Shown here piece after piece: positions 7,078 to 15,287 of a stretch of 64,000 nt of DNA. A program made the translations under genes and the position numbers. How positions within the stretch are numbered: the first letter of the stretch is position 1; each line of letters starts with the position of its first letter. The stretch comes from Flavobacteriales bacterium UBA6165 (GTDB taxonomy: Bacteria > Bacteroidota > Bacteroidia > Flavobacteriales_D > Crocinitomicaceae): positions 1 through 64,000 of the forward strand of contig DIUF01000019.1 in NCBI GenBank assembly GCA_002422285.1, given 5' to 3'. Under the pieces are notes generated by a model. That model was not told where the DNA came from and did not search any database. It saw only the letters and a list, made by a program, of their open reading frames with translations.

Positions 7078-8157
7078 ATGATAATTAACAAATCGTTTAT
7101 TGAAATTTTGATTCCTTTTAAGATTTCCCCTCTTTTAGTTCATACCTTTCAACCTTTTCTCTTTGCGCCTTTGCGTCTTTGCGTGCTATTAATTACATTC
7201 AACGCCTCCGCCCAATTCCCGCCCCCCGCAGGACAACCCGGCACAACAGCCATCCACAAAGATTCATCAGCCATTATTGCTTGGGCTTCAGGAATAGAGG
7301 TCACTCGGGGCTACATCTATATTTCTGATCCTACTCAAACCCACGAAGGCAGTAATTACGCCTCATTTGGAGTACCAGAAAATGCTTTGGGTTCAGCTTC
7401 TGGAAATAGCGTAGATGTAGTGAGTTTGGGTGATGGAGGAATGGCAACCTTAACATTCAACAAACCCATTAAAAACGGACCCGGACCAGATTTCTGTATT
7501 TTTGAGAATGCCTTTTCCGACACGTATTTAGAATTAGCTTTTGTAGAAGTAAGCTCAGATGGTATCCGATTTGTACGTTTCCCTGCCATATCTTTGACAC
7601 AAACCGACCAGCAAATAGATGGATTCGGTTCACTCGACGCCACGAAAATCCACAATCTCGCTGGCAAATACCGACAAGGCTATGGCACACCTTTCGATTT
7701 AGAAGATTTAATCGATTCAACAGACATCGACCTCAACAACATCACCCATGTGCGCATCATTGATGTAGTGGGATCAATCAATCCAACTTATGGAAAAACA
7801 GACAGTCAAGGAACGCTCATTAATGACTTGTTTCCCACACCATTCTTTTCCGGTGGATTTGATTTAGATGCCGTTGGTGTAATTCATGAACAACACGAAG
7901 TTGGGTTAAATACTCAAGATGAATTAGTTATAGCTGTTTATCCGAATCCTTCCAATGGTTCATTTTATTTGAAAGGAATACGACCTGATGACATATTATT
8001 CATTGAGATTTCTAACATTTCGGGTCAAAAGTGCGAATTCAATTTTAATCCTGTGAATGGTCAAATTTCTTTTTTGAATAATATGCCAAGTGGTCTGTAT
8101 CTATTGAGGCTTAACACTTCATTGGGGTTCGCTGTAATTCGATTTGCAAAGCATTGA
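7078..8157 (+). CDS. T9SS-exported surface protein of the cobalamin locus; N-terminus derived from repeat DNA
   Basis: This is a 359-residue protein. The mature part (from Q46, QFPPPAGQPGTTA) has conserved blocks AIIAWASGIEVTRG, GDGGMATLTFNKPIKNGPGPDFCIFENAF and FSGGFDLDAVGV. These occur in poorly characterised 'cell surface proteins', some near B12 genes. A T9SS sorting domain closes it (AVYPNPSNGSFYL onward, about 284-359). The odd part is residues 1-45: the start ATG 7078 is followed by a long leader whose hydrophobic core (FAPLRLCVLLITF) is encoded by the right repeat arm at 7161-7186. Position and export suggest a further ligand-binding surface component, but the function is unknown. It ends nine bases from the convergent acs gene. 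Confidence 0.78.
   Translation: MIINKSFIEILIPFKISPLLVHTFQPFLFAPLRLCVLLITFNASAQFPPPAGQPGTTAIHKDSSAIIAWASGIEVTRGYIYISDPTQTHEGSNYASFGVPENALGSASGNSVDVVSLGDGGMATLTFNKPIKNGPGPDFCIFENAFSDTYLELAFVEVSSDGIRFVRFPAISLTQTDQQIDGFGSLDATKIHNLAGKYRQGYGTPFDLEDLIDSTDIDLNNITHVRIIDVVGSINPTYGKTDSQGTLINDLFPTPFFSGGFDLDAVGVIHEQHEVGLNTQDELVIAVYPNPSNGSFYLKGIRPDDILFIEISNISGQKCEFNFNPVNGQISFLNNMPSGLYLLRLNTSLGFAVIRFAKH
7161..7186 (-). repeat. Right arm of CGCAAAG inverted repeat
   Basis: On the minus strand this reads as three CGCAAAG-type units. Positions 7169-7183 are an exact 15-base inverted match to 6599-6613. The arm lies inside the signal-peptide coding region of the downstream gene. Confidence 0.85.
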
Positions 8158-8166
8158 TATGAATCC

Positions 8167-10074
8167 CTAAACCCTCCCATCCTTTATCTCCTCCACAATC
8201 TCCGGATTCAACAGCGTACTGATATCGCCAAAATTACTGAAATCTCCCTCGGCTATTTTTCTTAAGATGCGTCGCATGATTTTTCCTGAGCGGGTTTTAG
8301 GCAGACCAGAAACGAACTGTATTTTATCCAGCTTAGCAATCGGTCCAATCTGATTCGAAATTTGCTGGTTGATTTCTTTGGCCAAATTATCGCGGTCGCG
8401 GGTTTCACCAGATTCTTTCAAAATGATGAAGCCGTAAAGTGCAAACCCTTTGATATCATGTGGGAAACCTACAATAGCACTTTCTGCCACTGCTGGATGC
8501 TCGTTGATGGCATCTTCTATTGGAGCCGTCCCCAGGTTATGTCCAGATACAATCACAACGTCGTCTACACGACCTGTGATGCGCAAATAACCTACTTCAT
8601 CGCGGAAAGCACCATCGCCTGTGAAGTATTTCCCTGGAAAAGCAGAAAAATAGGTTTCCTTATAGCGCTGGTGGTCGCCCCAAATGGTACGCGCCATACT
8701 CGGCCAAGGATATTTGATGCATAGCGAGCCAGTTACTTGATTGCCGTCAATTTCATTGCGCAATTCGTCCATCAAAACGGGTTGAATTCCTGGCAAGGGC
8801 AGGGTAGCGTAGGTAGGTTTTGTTGGAGTCACAAAAGGCAGCGGACTAATCATAATGCCGCCTGTTTCCGTTTGCCACCATGTATCTACCAAAGGACAAC
8901 GTTTGTCACCAACATGATCGTTGTACCAGTGCCATGCTTCTTCGTTGATAGGTTCACCAACAGAGCCAATCACGCGCAATGATTTCATAGCGAAGGCTTG
9001 CACGTAATCCAAACTTTCTTTTGCTAATGCTCGAATAGCCGTTGGCGCCGTGTAAAACTGATTCACTTGATGTTTTTCAATGACCTGCCAGAAACGACTG
9101 AAATCGGGGAATGAAGGCACGCCCTCAAACAAAACGGTTGTTGCTCCATTCAAAAGCGGACCGTAAACGATGTAGGAATGTCCGGTAATCCAACCAATAT
9201 CGGCGGTACACCAATACACATCGTTTTCCTGATAATCAAACACATTTTTGAAGGTGTAGGCCGTGTAAACCATGTAGCCCGCTGTGGTGTGCATCATGCC
9301 TTTGGGTTTGCCAGTTGAGCCCGAAGTGTATAGAATGAAAAGTGGGTCTTCGGCGTCCATGATTTCTGCTACTGAATTGTCAGAAGCTTTGTCTAAGAGA
9401 GGCTGCAACCAAATATCTCGACCTTCTTTCATGTTGATGGCCATGTTGGTACGCTTAACGACAAGCACTTTTTTTACGCCAGTAGATTTTTCCAATGCTT
9501 CATCCACGATGCCTTTTAAATCAATGGATTTATTGCCTCTATAGGCGCCGTCTGAAGTTATAACCAAATGACAATCGCAATCATCAATTCTTGTTGACAA
9601 TGCTGAAGCCGAGAACCCAGCAAAAACAACAGAATGCACAGCTCCAATTCTTGCGCAAGCCAAAACAGCGATGGCTAATTCAGGAATCATGGGCAAGTAA
9701 ATACAAACACGGTCGCCTTTTTTAACGCCTTGATCTCGAAGCACATTCGCCATTTTAGAGACGCGTTTATACAATTCGTTGTAGGAAATGTGTTGGGCTG
9801 CTTCCTCTGGATTATTGGGTTCAAAAATAATGGCCGTTTTTTCGCCACGCACGTTCAAATGTCTGTCGATGCAGTTTTTGGTGATGTTCACTTTTGCGCC
9901 GCTAAACCATTCAAATTTGGCTTCTGTGAAGTCGAAATCGAGCACTTTGTCCCATTTCTGGTACCAAGTAAAATTTTCATCTGCAATTTTCGACCAGAAT
10001 TTCTTCGGGTTTTTGACAGATTTGCGGTAGGTTTTGAAGTAATCTTCGAGGTTTTTGATTTTAAATGCACACAT
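8167..10074 (-). CDS. acsA: Acetyl-CoA synthetase (AMP-forming)
   Basis: This is a 635-residue protein of normal Acs length. It makes acetyl-CoA from acetate, ATP and CoA in the cytoplasm. The N-terminal ACS domain (LEDYFKTYRKSVKNPKKFW) is present. The P-loop-like AMP-binding motif YTSGSTGKPKGMMHTT lies near residue 255. The acetate-type DTWWQTETGG motif, the hinge region GRVDDVVIVSGH and the catalytic lysine segment PKTRSGKIMRR (Lys598, the residue that is reversibly acetylated in this family) all follow. It is the last gene of a tight minus-strand run beginning at the small membrane protein near 15.2 kb, and follows the PrpE-like paralogue by 12 bases. An N-terminal 'MCAFKIKN' start at ATG 10074 fits. 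Confidence 0.93.
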   Translation of the reverse strand: MCAFKIKNLEDYFKTYRKSVKNPKKFWSKIADENFTWYQKWDKVLDFDFTEAKFEWFSGAKVNITKNCIDRHLNVRGEKTAIIFEPNNPEEAAQHISYNELYKRVSKMANVLRDQGVKKGDRVCIYLPMIPELAIAVLACARIGAVHSVVFAGFSASALSTRIDDCDCHLVITSDGAYRGNKSIDLKGIVDEALEKSTGVKKVLVVKRTNMAINMKEGRDIWLQPLLDKASDNSVAEIMDAEDPLFILYTSGSTGKPKGMMHTTAGYMVYTAYTFKNVFDYQENDVYWCTADIGWITGHSYIVYGPLLNGATTVLFEGVPSFPDFSRFWQVIEKHQVNQFYTAPTAIRALAKESLDYVQAFAMKSLRVIGSVGEPINEEAWHWYNDHVGDKRCPLVDTWWQTETGGIMISPLPFVTPTKPTYATLPLPGIQPVLMDELRNEIDGNQVTGSLCIKYPWPSMARTIWGDHQRYKETYFSAFPGKYFTGDGAFRDEVGYLRITGRVDDVVIVSGHNLGTAPIEDAINEHPAVAESAIVGFPHDIKGFALYGFIILKESGETRDRDNLAKEINQQISNQIGPIAKLDKIQFVSGLPKTRSGKIMRRILRKIAEGDFSNFGDISTLLNPEIVEEIKDGRV

Positions 10075-10086
10075 GATTTTATATTT

Positions 10087-11982
10087 TTAATGGTGAGTTT
10101 TATTTGAGAAATAGACATTTGCTGCTCCCTCAATTTCTGGAATGATTGCAACATCATCAATGGTTGATGGAATTTGAAACTGCTCTTTATCAATGATTTG
10201 ACGGAGTAATTTTCGTAAGATTTTACCTGAACGCGTTTTCGGAAGACGTTTTACAAAAACAACATCCTTCAGACTGGCAACAGCGCCGATTTTTTCACGG
10301 ACAGCCAAAATAACTTCCAACTGAATTCTGGTTTGGTCGATGTCGTTGTCATTTTTTTCAACGACGAAAGCCATTGGAATTTGTCCTTTTAATTGATCGT
10401 TGACACCAATCACAGCGCACTCTGCAATATGTGTGTGAGCCGAAACAATCTCTTCCATTTCTGCTGTGGAAAGCCTATGACCAGCAACGTTAATGACATC
10501 GTCAACGCGACCTGTGATGTATACATAGCCATCGTCATCTTTGTAACCACCATCGCCAGAAAAATAGAAACCTTTGAATTTCTTGAGGTAACCATTTTTG
10601 AAACGTTCGTTGTCTTGCCAAATATCGAGTAAAGTACCAGGTGGCAGTGGCAGTTTTACAGCAACGAAACCTTCGCAGTTTGGAGCAAGTTCTTCTCCTA
10701 ATTCGTTTAATATTCTAATGTCGTAACCATGAACGGGGAGTCCAGCAGAACCGGCTTTGGTTGGCATCAACTCAATTCCCGCAGGATTTGCAACCATCGG
10801 CCATCCTGATTCTGTTTGCCACCAATGGTCGATTACTGGAATATTGAGCTGTTTTTCAAGCCATTGTAAAGTTGAAATGTCGCAACGTTCGCCTGCCAAA
10901 AATTGATATTTCAAACAAGTCAGATCGAATTGTTTGATGAATAATCCGTCTGGGTCTTCTTTCCGAATGGCACGAATGGCTGTTGGCGCGGTGAACATTA
11001 CTTCTACACGATGTTCTGCAATAACCCGCCAAAATGTTGAAGCATCTGGTGTCTTAATCGGTTTTCCTTCAAATAGAACAGTGGTGTTTCTGTTGATCAA
11101 AGGTCCGTAAACGATATAGCTGTGACCAACAACCCAACCCACGTCAGATGCAGCCCAAAAGACTTTTCCTGGCGCGATGTTGTAAATGTTTGTCATGGAA
11201 AATTGCAGGGCTGTGGCATATCCTCCTGTATCGCGAACAACGCCCTTTGGTTTTCCTGTTGTGCCTGAGGTGTATAGTATATAAGAAGGATGATTTGATG
11301 GAAGCGGAACACAATCCACGAATTTCGAGTTGTTTGCAAACGCATCAAAATCTAAATCGATTTCATTCATCGGACGCTTGGCACCGAACTTTCTGTTGTA
11401 AACTACGACATGATTGGGCTTGTGTACTGCTAAATTGATGGCTTCATCAACCATAGGTTTGTAGGCGATGAGTTTTTCTACTTCAATTCCAGATGAAGCC
11501 GTCAGAATAATCTTGGGTTTGCAATCGTCGATGCGTATGGCAAGTTCATTCGGGGCAAATCCCCCAAAAACAACGGAATGCGTTACTCCGATTCTTGCAC
11601 AAGCCAACATGGCATAAATCGCTTGCGGAATCATCGGCATGTAAATTATTGCAACGTCGCCTGAATTCAACCCCAAGTCTTTCATTGCGGCTGCCAATTT
11701 GTTGACCTCTGAAAGCAGTTGATTAAAAGTGATTTTCTCGATGCGCTGGGTCACTGGTGAGTCGTAAATAATGGCGTTTTGCTCTCCAAATCCATCTTCA
11801 ATATGTTTGTCCACAGCGAGATAGCACAAATTTGTGTAGCCACCTTCAAACCATTTGGAGTAGTCGCCAGTTTGGTCTAAAATGGTTGTTGGCTCTTTGT
11901 GCCAGCTGATTTTTTTGGATTGTTGCTCCCAAAACAATTCTGGGTTTTCAATACTTTGTTTATATGATTCAAGGTAATTCAT
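10087..11982 (-). CDS. prpE: Propionyl-CoA synthetase-like acyl-CoA ligase (PrpE/ACSS3 type)
   Basis: This is a 631-residue AMP-forming acyl-CoA synthetase. PrpE features are YMPMIPQAIYAMLACARIG, HSVVFGGFAPNELAIRIDD, ASSGIEVEK with YKPMVDEAI, the AMP-binding YTSGTTGKPKGVVRD and DHWWQTESGWP. The last has H and W where the Acs paralogue has T and G. The catalytic-lysine segment PKTRSGKILRK is intact. Likely reaction: propionate (or another short acid) to its CoA thioester. It starts three bases after the receiver-protein stop and is followed by acsA, so two ligases with different acyl preferences share one transcript. Substrate preference is inferred from family resemblance. Confidence 0.88.
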   Translation of the reverse strand: MNYLESYKQSIENPELFWEQQSKKISWHKEPTTILDQTGDYSKWFEGGYTNLCYLAVDKHIEDGFGEQNAIIYDSPVTQRIEKITFNQLLSEVNKLAAAMKDLGLNSGDVAIIYMPMIPQAIYAMLACARIGVTHSVVFGGFAPNELAIRIDDCKPKIILTASSGIEVEKLIAYKPMVDEAINLAVHKPNHVVVYNRKFGAKRPMNEIDLDFDAFANNSKFVDCVPLPSNHPSYILYTSGTTGKPKGVVRDTGGYATALQFSMTNIYNIAPGKVFWAASDVGWVVGHSYIVYGPLINRNTTVLFEGKPIKTPDASTFWRVIAEHRVEVMFTAPTAIRAIRKEDPDGLFIKQFDLTCLKYQFLAGERCDISTLQWLEKQLNIPVIDHWWQTESGWPMVANPAGIELMPTKAGSAGLPVHGYDIRILNELGEELAPNCEGFVAVKLPLPPGTLLDIWQDNERFKNGYLKKFKGFYFSGDGGYKDDDGYVYITGRVDDVINVAGHRLSTAEMEEIVSAHTHIAECAVIGVNDQLKGQIPMAFVVEKNDNDIDQTRIQLEVILAVREKIGAVASLKDVVFVKRLPKTRSGKILRKLLRQIIDKEQFQIPSTIDDVAIIPEIEGAANVYFSNKTHH

Positions 11983-11985
11983 GAT

Positions 11986-12351
11986 TCAAATTTCTAGCAG
12001 TTCATTAATTTTTTCGGTCATTTTTTTCAATGAAAATGGTTTGGTCATGTAGGCATCAGCGCCCAAATCCATACCTTTTCGAATATCTTCTTCTTTATTT
12101 TTAGCACTCAGAAACATTACCTTACAAGCTTGCAAAGTATCTTGATTTTTGATGTGCTTCAGTGTGGCATATCCGTCAATATTCGGCATCATAATGTCGA
12201 GAATGATGGCGTCTGGCACTTCATTTTCGAGAATTTCAATAGCTTCTTGTCCATCTCGAGCTATGAACACCTCAAAATTTTGTTTTTTGAAGGTGTATTC
12301 CAAAGTCATTATGATATTTGGTTCGTCGTCAACTATTAATATCTTCGGCAT
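11986..12351 (-). CDS. Single-domain response regulator (CheY-like receiver)
   Basis: This 121-residue protein consists only of a receiver domain: acidic pair D8-D9, phospho-acceptor D52 in ILDIMMP, and the conserved lysine in MTKPFS near residue 105. There is no output domain. It overlaps the SLC5-kinase gene by 23 bases and runs straight into prpE with three bases between, so all are probably one operon. Probable partner: the neighbouring kinase. Since it cannot bind DNA by itself, it must act by protein-protein contact, as a phosphate sink or as a relay to another regulator. Confidence 0.9.
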   Translation of the reverse strand: MPKILIVDDEPNIIMTLEYTFKKQNFEVFIARDGQEAIEILENEVPDAIILDIMMPNIDGYATLKHIKNQDTLQACKVMFLSAKNKEEDIRKGMDLGADAYMTKPFSLKKMTEKINELLEI

Positions 12352-15040
12352 AATTCAGTGCTTTTGAGATGGTAAAATGCAAACTTGTTCCCCCTGATTG
12401 ATTTGATTTGGCCCAAATTTCTCCTCGATGGAGTTGGACAATGTTTTTTGAAATCGCCAGACCTAATCCACTACCAATAGGTTTTTTGATGTTCTGATTT
12501 TCCGATTGATAAAATTTGTCGAAGATGCGGTCTAAGTCGTTTTCAGGAATTCCCGGTCCATTATCTGTAATGGAAATTTGAATTTTATCGTCGTTTTCAA
12601 TCAGCTCAATCTGAATTTCGCCATTTGTTACGGGGCAAAATTTGATGGCGTTTGATAAAATGTTTGTCAGCACCTGAGTGATTTGGTCTTCATCAAAATA
12701 GATGACGCTATCACTATCAATGCTGAATTTCATTGTGATGCCCTTCATTTTAATTAACTGTGATAATGCCTCAACTGCCTGCTCAATGGTTTGCTTCAAT
12801 GAAGTCTCAGTGAGCAGCAATTTTTGTTTACCACTTTCCAACTTATCTAAATCTAGAATGGTATTTATCAGTCGATTTAATCGGTCCGATTCTGTGATGA
12901 TGTTGTCTAAAAATTGCTGCTTGAGTTCGGTAGGCAATTCGTCGTCTTCTTTTAGAATTTCACTGGATGCCCGGATGGCAGTTATAGGTGTTCGCAATTC
13001 ATGTGTTACTGTATCTAAAAATTCGTCTTTTTGCTTGTCTTTCATGAGCAATTCCTCGTTGGCGTTTTTCAACTGGCTCGAGAGTGATTTTAGCTGTCGA
13101 CTGGTTTCTATCAATTTTTTATTAAGGTCGATGTTTTCTTTGGATTCCTCGAGTATCTTCAAGACTTCAGTTAAGGTTACTTTTTCTTCTTTTACCACGC
13201 TTGATATGAGTATCTTAGCCGAGGCTGTTCCAATCCTTCCGGTAAGCAGATTTTCAGCGAATTTCACCAATCGCGCATCAGCCAACTCTTGATTGGTGTC
13301 GATGTCGTATTTTTTGTTGAAAATAGCCATGGCGCGTTGTGTGCGCTCTTCTCCTAGAAATTTGATTAAAACCTTTTCGATGTCTTTGCGATATGCAGTG
13401 CCACGCCAAACGTAAACATCCTCAACATTGTTGTTGTATTGGTCTATATCTACATACATTTCAGCGTAATTGCGTTCTCTATAATTGCCTTCAAAGCTGA
13501 CAGATATTGTCAAGTACAATAAAGTATTTGCCAACAAACTCCAAAATAAAGCGTGAGGAACTGGATCAAGATAATCCAAGCCAAAAAGTGCAAATGGTTT
13601 GAGCCACTCGATTTGGGCAGGCCCATCTTGAACCCATGTTGCACTCAGTGGCGAATCGCCCAAACCATATGGAATGAGCAGCGTATATGTACAAATCAAA
13701 AATCCAGTTACAAGACCGGTAATCATTCCTTTTTTCGAGCCTCGACGCCAAAATAAAGCGCCAAAAAATGCAGGAGCCAGTTGAGCAATGATAACAAATG
13801 AAATCAGGCCAATGGACACCAAGTTGTAATCCAGTCCGAAAAATTTATACAACAAAAAAGCCAAAATAATTAAGCTGAAAATACCGATTTTTCTGATGTT
13901 CACAATGTATTTGGCATTGTTGTCTTCGTCTTCCTTTTTAAAGCGTCCAATAAAAGTGTAGGGGATGAGGATGTTGTTACTGAGCATCGTAGAAAGACTA
14001 ATCGATGAAATGACAATCATGGAGATGGAAGCCGAAAAGCCACCCAGAAAAACCAAAATTGTCAAGAAATCATAGCCCAATGATTTCGGAATGAGCAGCG
14101 AGTACATGTCTGGATTGGCATTTGCGCCTTCAAAAAGCAAGTTTCCTCCCCAGGCAATTGGGAATACAAAAATATTGAAAATCAACAAGTAGAGTGGGAA
14201 GAGCCAAGTGGCTGTTTTCAGGTGCTTTTCTCTGTTGTTTTCAATGACCATGGTTTGAAACTGACGGGGCAGCAGGAAAATGGCAAACATGGAAAGGAGT
14301 ATCAATAAAAACCAATTTAAGGCTTGAGGAATTCCGCCAATTGTATTCTTTTCATAAAATTCAGGAAGCTTGCTTGCTTTTTCAGTAATATCAGCAAAGC
14401 CATTAAAAACACCGTAGGTTACAAATAAGCCAATGACCACAAAAAAGACCAACTTCAACACACTTTCTAGGGCAACTGCTGTGATTATACCACTTCGTTT
14501 CTCGGATGCATCCACGTAGCGCGTACCGTAATAGGAAGCAAATAGAGCTAAGGCTATAGACACATAGGTGGTGGAGTCTGTCAAAAAGTTTTTGGATAAA
14601 GTTGTGTCTGTGACCAAATGAAACGTTTCAGAAATGGCTTTTAATTGTAACGCTATATAAGGCAAGACACCAATAATAATGATGATAGATACCAATGCAC
14701 CCACAGTGCGACTATTGCCGTATCGAAGCGAAATAAAATCCGCGATGCTTGAAATGTTGTTGCGCTTAGAAATACGAATGATTTTGCGCAAAATGATAAT
14801 CCAAAGCGGAGCAACGATGATGGGGCCGATGTAAATAGGGAGATAGTTTAATCCACTTGTGGCAGCCACCCCGATACTGCCGTAATATGTCCAAGCGGTA
14901 CAATAAACAGCCAAAGACAAGCTGTAGATAATACCGTTGTTTGTGAAGCGGTTGTTTTTACGCTTTTCTGCCCAATGCGCAGTGAAGAAAAGCAAACCCA
15001 CATAGAACAGTAGAATGATTATGAGCCACCAGCTATTCAT
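12329..15040 (-). CDS. SLC5 sodium/solute-symporter-histidine kinase fusion (CbrA/CrbS-like)
   Basis: This is a 903-residue inner-membrane protein. Residues 1 to about 530 are a sodium:solute symporter domain with roughly 13 hydrophobic helices and the family region ADFISLRYG. A cytoplasmic linker follows, then a coiled coil, a HisKA domain (THELRTPITA, His680) and an HATPase domain with DNGPGIP and GSGLGLAISK. This is the architecture of CbrA/CrbS sensors; CrbS controls acetyl-CoA synthetase in Vibrio. Here the gene is upstream of and co-oriented with both acyl-CoA synthetase genes, so carboxylate sensing or transport-coupled sensing is a strong inference. It overlaps the small membrane protein by eight bases and the receiver by 23. 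Confidence 0.92.
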   Translation of the reverse strand: MNSWWLIIILLFYVGLLFFTAHWAEKRKNNRFTNNGIIYSLSLAVYCTAWTYYGSIGVAATSGLNYLPIYIGPIIVAPLWIIILRKIIRISKRNNISSIADFISLRYGNSRTVGALVSIIIIIGVLPYIALQLKAISETFHLVTDTTLSKNFLTDSTTYVSIALALFASYYGTRYVDASEKRSGIITAVALESVLKLVFFVVIGLFVTYGVFNGFADITEKASKLPEFYEKNTIGGIPQALNWFLLILLSMFAIFLLPRQFQTMVIENNREKHLKTATWLFPLYLLIFNIFVFPIAWGGNLLFEGANANPDMYSLLIPKSLGYDFLTILVFLGGFSASISMIVISSISLSTMLSNNILIPYTFIGRFKKEDEDNNAKYIVNIRKIGIFSLIILAFLLYKFFGLDYNLVSIGLISFVIIAQLAPAFFGALFWRRGSKKGMITGLVTGFLICTYTLLIPYGLGDSPLSATWVQDGPAQIEWLKPFALFGLDYLDPVPHALFWSLLANTLLYLTISVSFEGNYRERNYAEMYVDIDQYNNNVEDVYVWRGTAYRKDIEKVLIKFLGEERTQRAMAIFNKKYDIDTNQELADARLVKFAENLLTGRIGTASAKILISSVVKEEKVTLTEVLKILEESKENIDLNKKLIETSRQLKSLSSQLKNANEELLMKDKQKDEFLDTVTHELRTPITAIRASSEILKEDDELPTELKQQFLDNIITESDRLNRLINTILDLDKLESGKQKLLLTETSLKQTIEQAVEALSQLIKMKGITMKFSIDSDSVIYFDEDQITQVLTNILSNAIKFCPVTNGEIQIELIENDDKIQISITDNGPGIPENDLDRIFDKFYQSENQNIKKPIGSGLGLAISKNIVQLHRGEIWAKSNQSGGTSLHFTISKALNYAEDINS

Positions 15041-15227
15041 AGTATTTCCTCAGTATTAAGTAACTTACAAATACGCCAAAAGCCCAAAACAGGAATATGA
15101 ATAACAACATCATCGGAAATCCTAACACGCTCACAGATTTGTCGAAGAGCAAAATGATAGGCATGTTGAACCCTATGAACAGCAGTAAACTGGTGAAAAT
15201 AAGTTTTTGTTGATGTCGTTTCTTCAT
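15033..15227 (-). CDS. Small two-helix membrane protein preceding the SLC5-kinase
   Basis: This is a 64-residue protein, ATG 15227, with two hydrophobic segments (about residues 9-28 and 33-56) separated by a short DKSV-containing turn, and a basic N-terminus (KKRHQQK). It overlaps the start of the SLC5-kinase by eight bases, which favours coupled translation. No family name recognised. It could be an accessory or stabilising subunit of the sensor, by analogy with the DUF4212 small protein that accompanies the ActP-like symporter. A second frame over the same bases gives a protein of similar length but with polar, non-membrane character and is judged a shadow. Confidence 0.7.
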   Translation of the reverse strand: MKKRHQQKLIFTSLLLFIGFNMPIILLFDKSVSVLGFPMMLLFIFLFWAFGVFVSYLILRKYYE

Positions 15228-15240
15228 GTTGCAAAATACT

Positions 15241-15282
15241 AAAAAAATCGAAATCTGTCCGAAGATCAGATTTCGATTTGCG
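15241..15282 (-). terminator. Rho-independent terminator after the ActP-like gene
   Basis: A 13-bp stem (15245-15257 with 15267-15279) with a nine-base loop is followed on the minus strand by a run of T. It lies six bases after the symporter stop and only 14 bases before the start of the small membrane protein. The downstream sensor operon therefore depends on read-through, or on a promoter overlapping the hairpin. Confidence 0.75.
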
Positions 15283-15287
15283 TTTTT

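Noticed and set aside
6599..7186. CRISPR-like array from repeated CGCAAAG units
   Set aside because: Only short tandem units at two inverted sites; no regular spacers and no cas genes.
12702..13292. 196-codon plus-strand open frame opposite the SLC5-kinase
   Set aside because: Antisense to a clearly assigned gene, with serine- and leucine-rich shadow composition and no domain.
15037..15234. Second minus-strand frame overlapping the small membrane protein
   Set aside because: The product is polar and low-complexity; the other frame gives a clean two-helix membrane protein coupled to the kinase gene.
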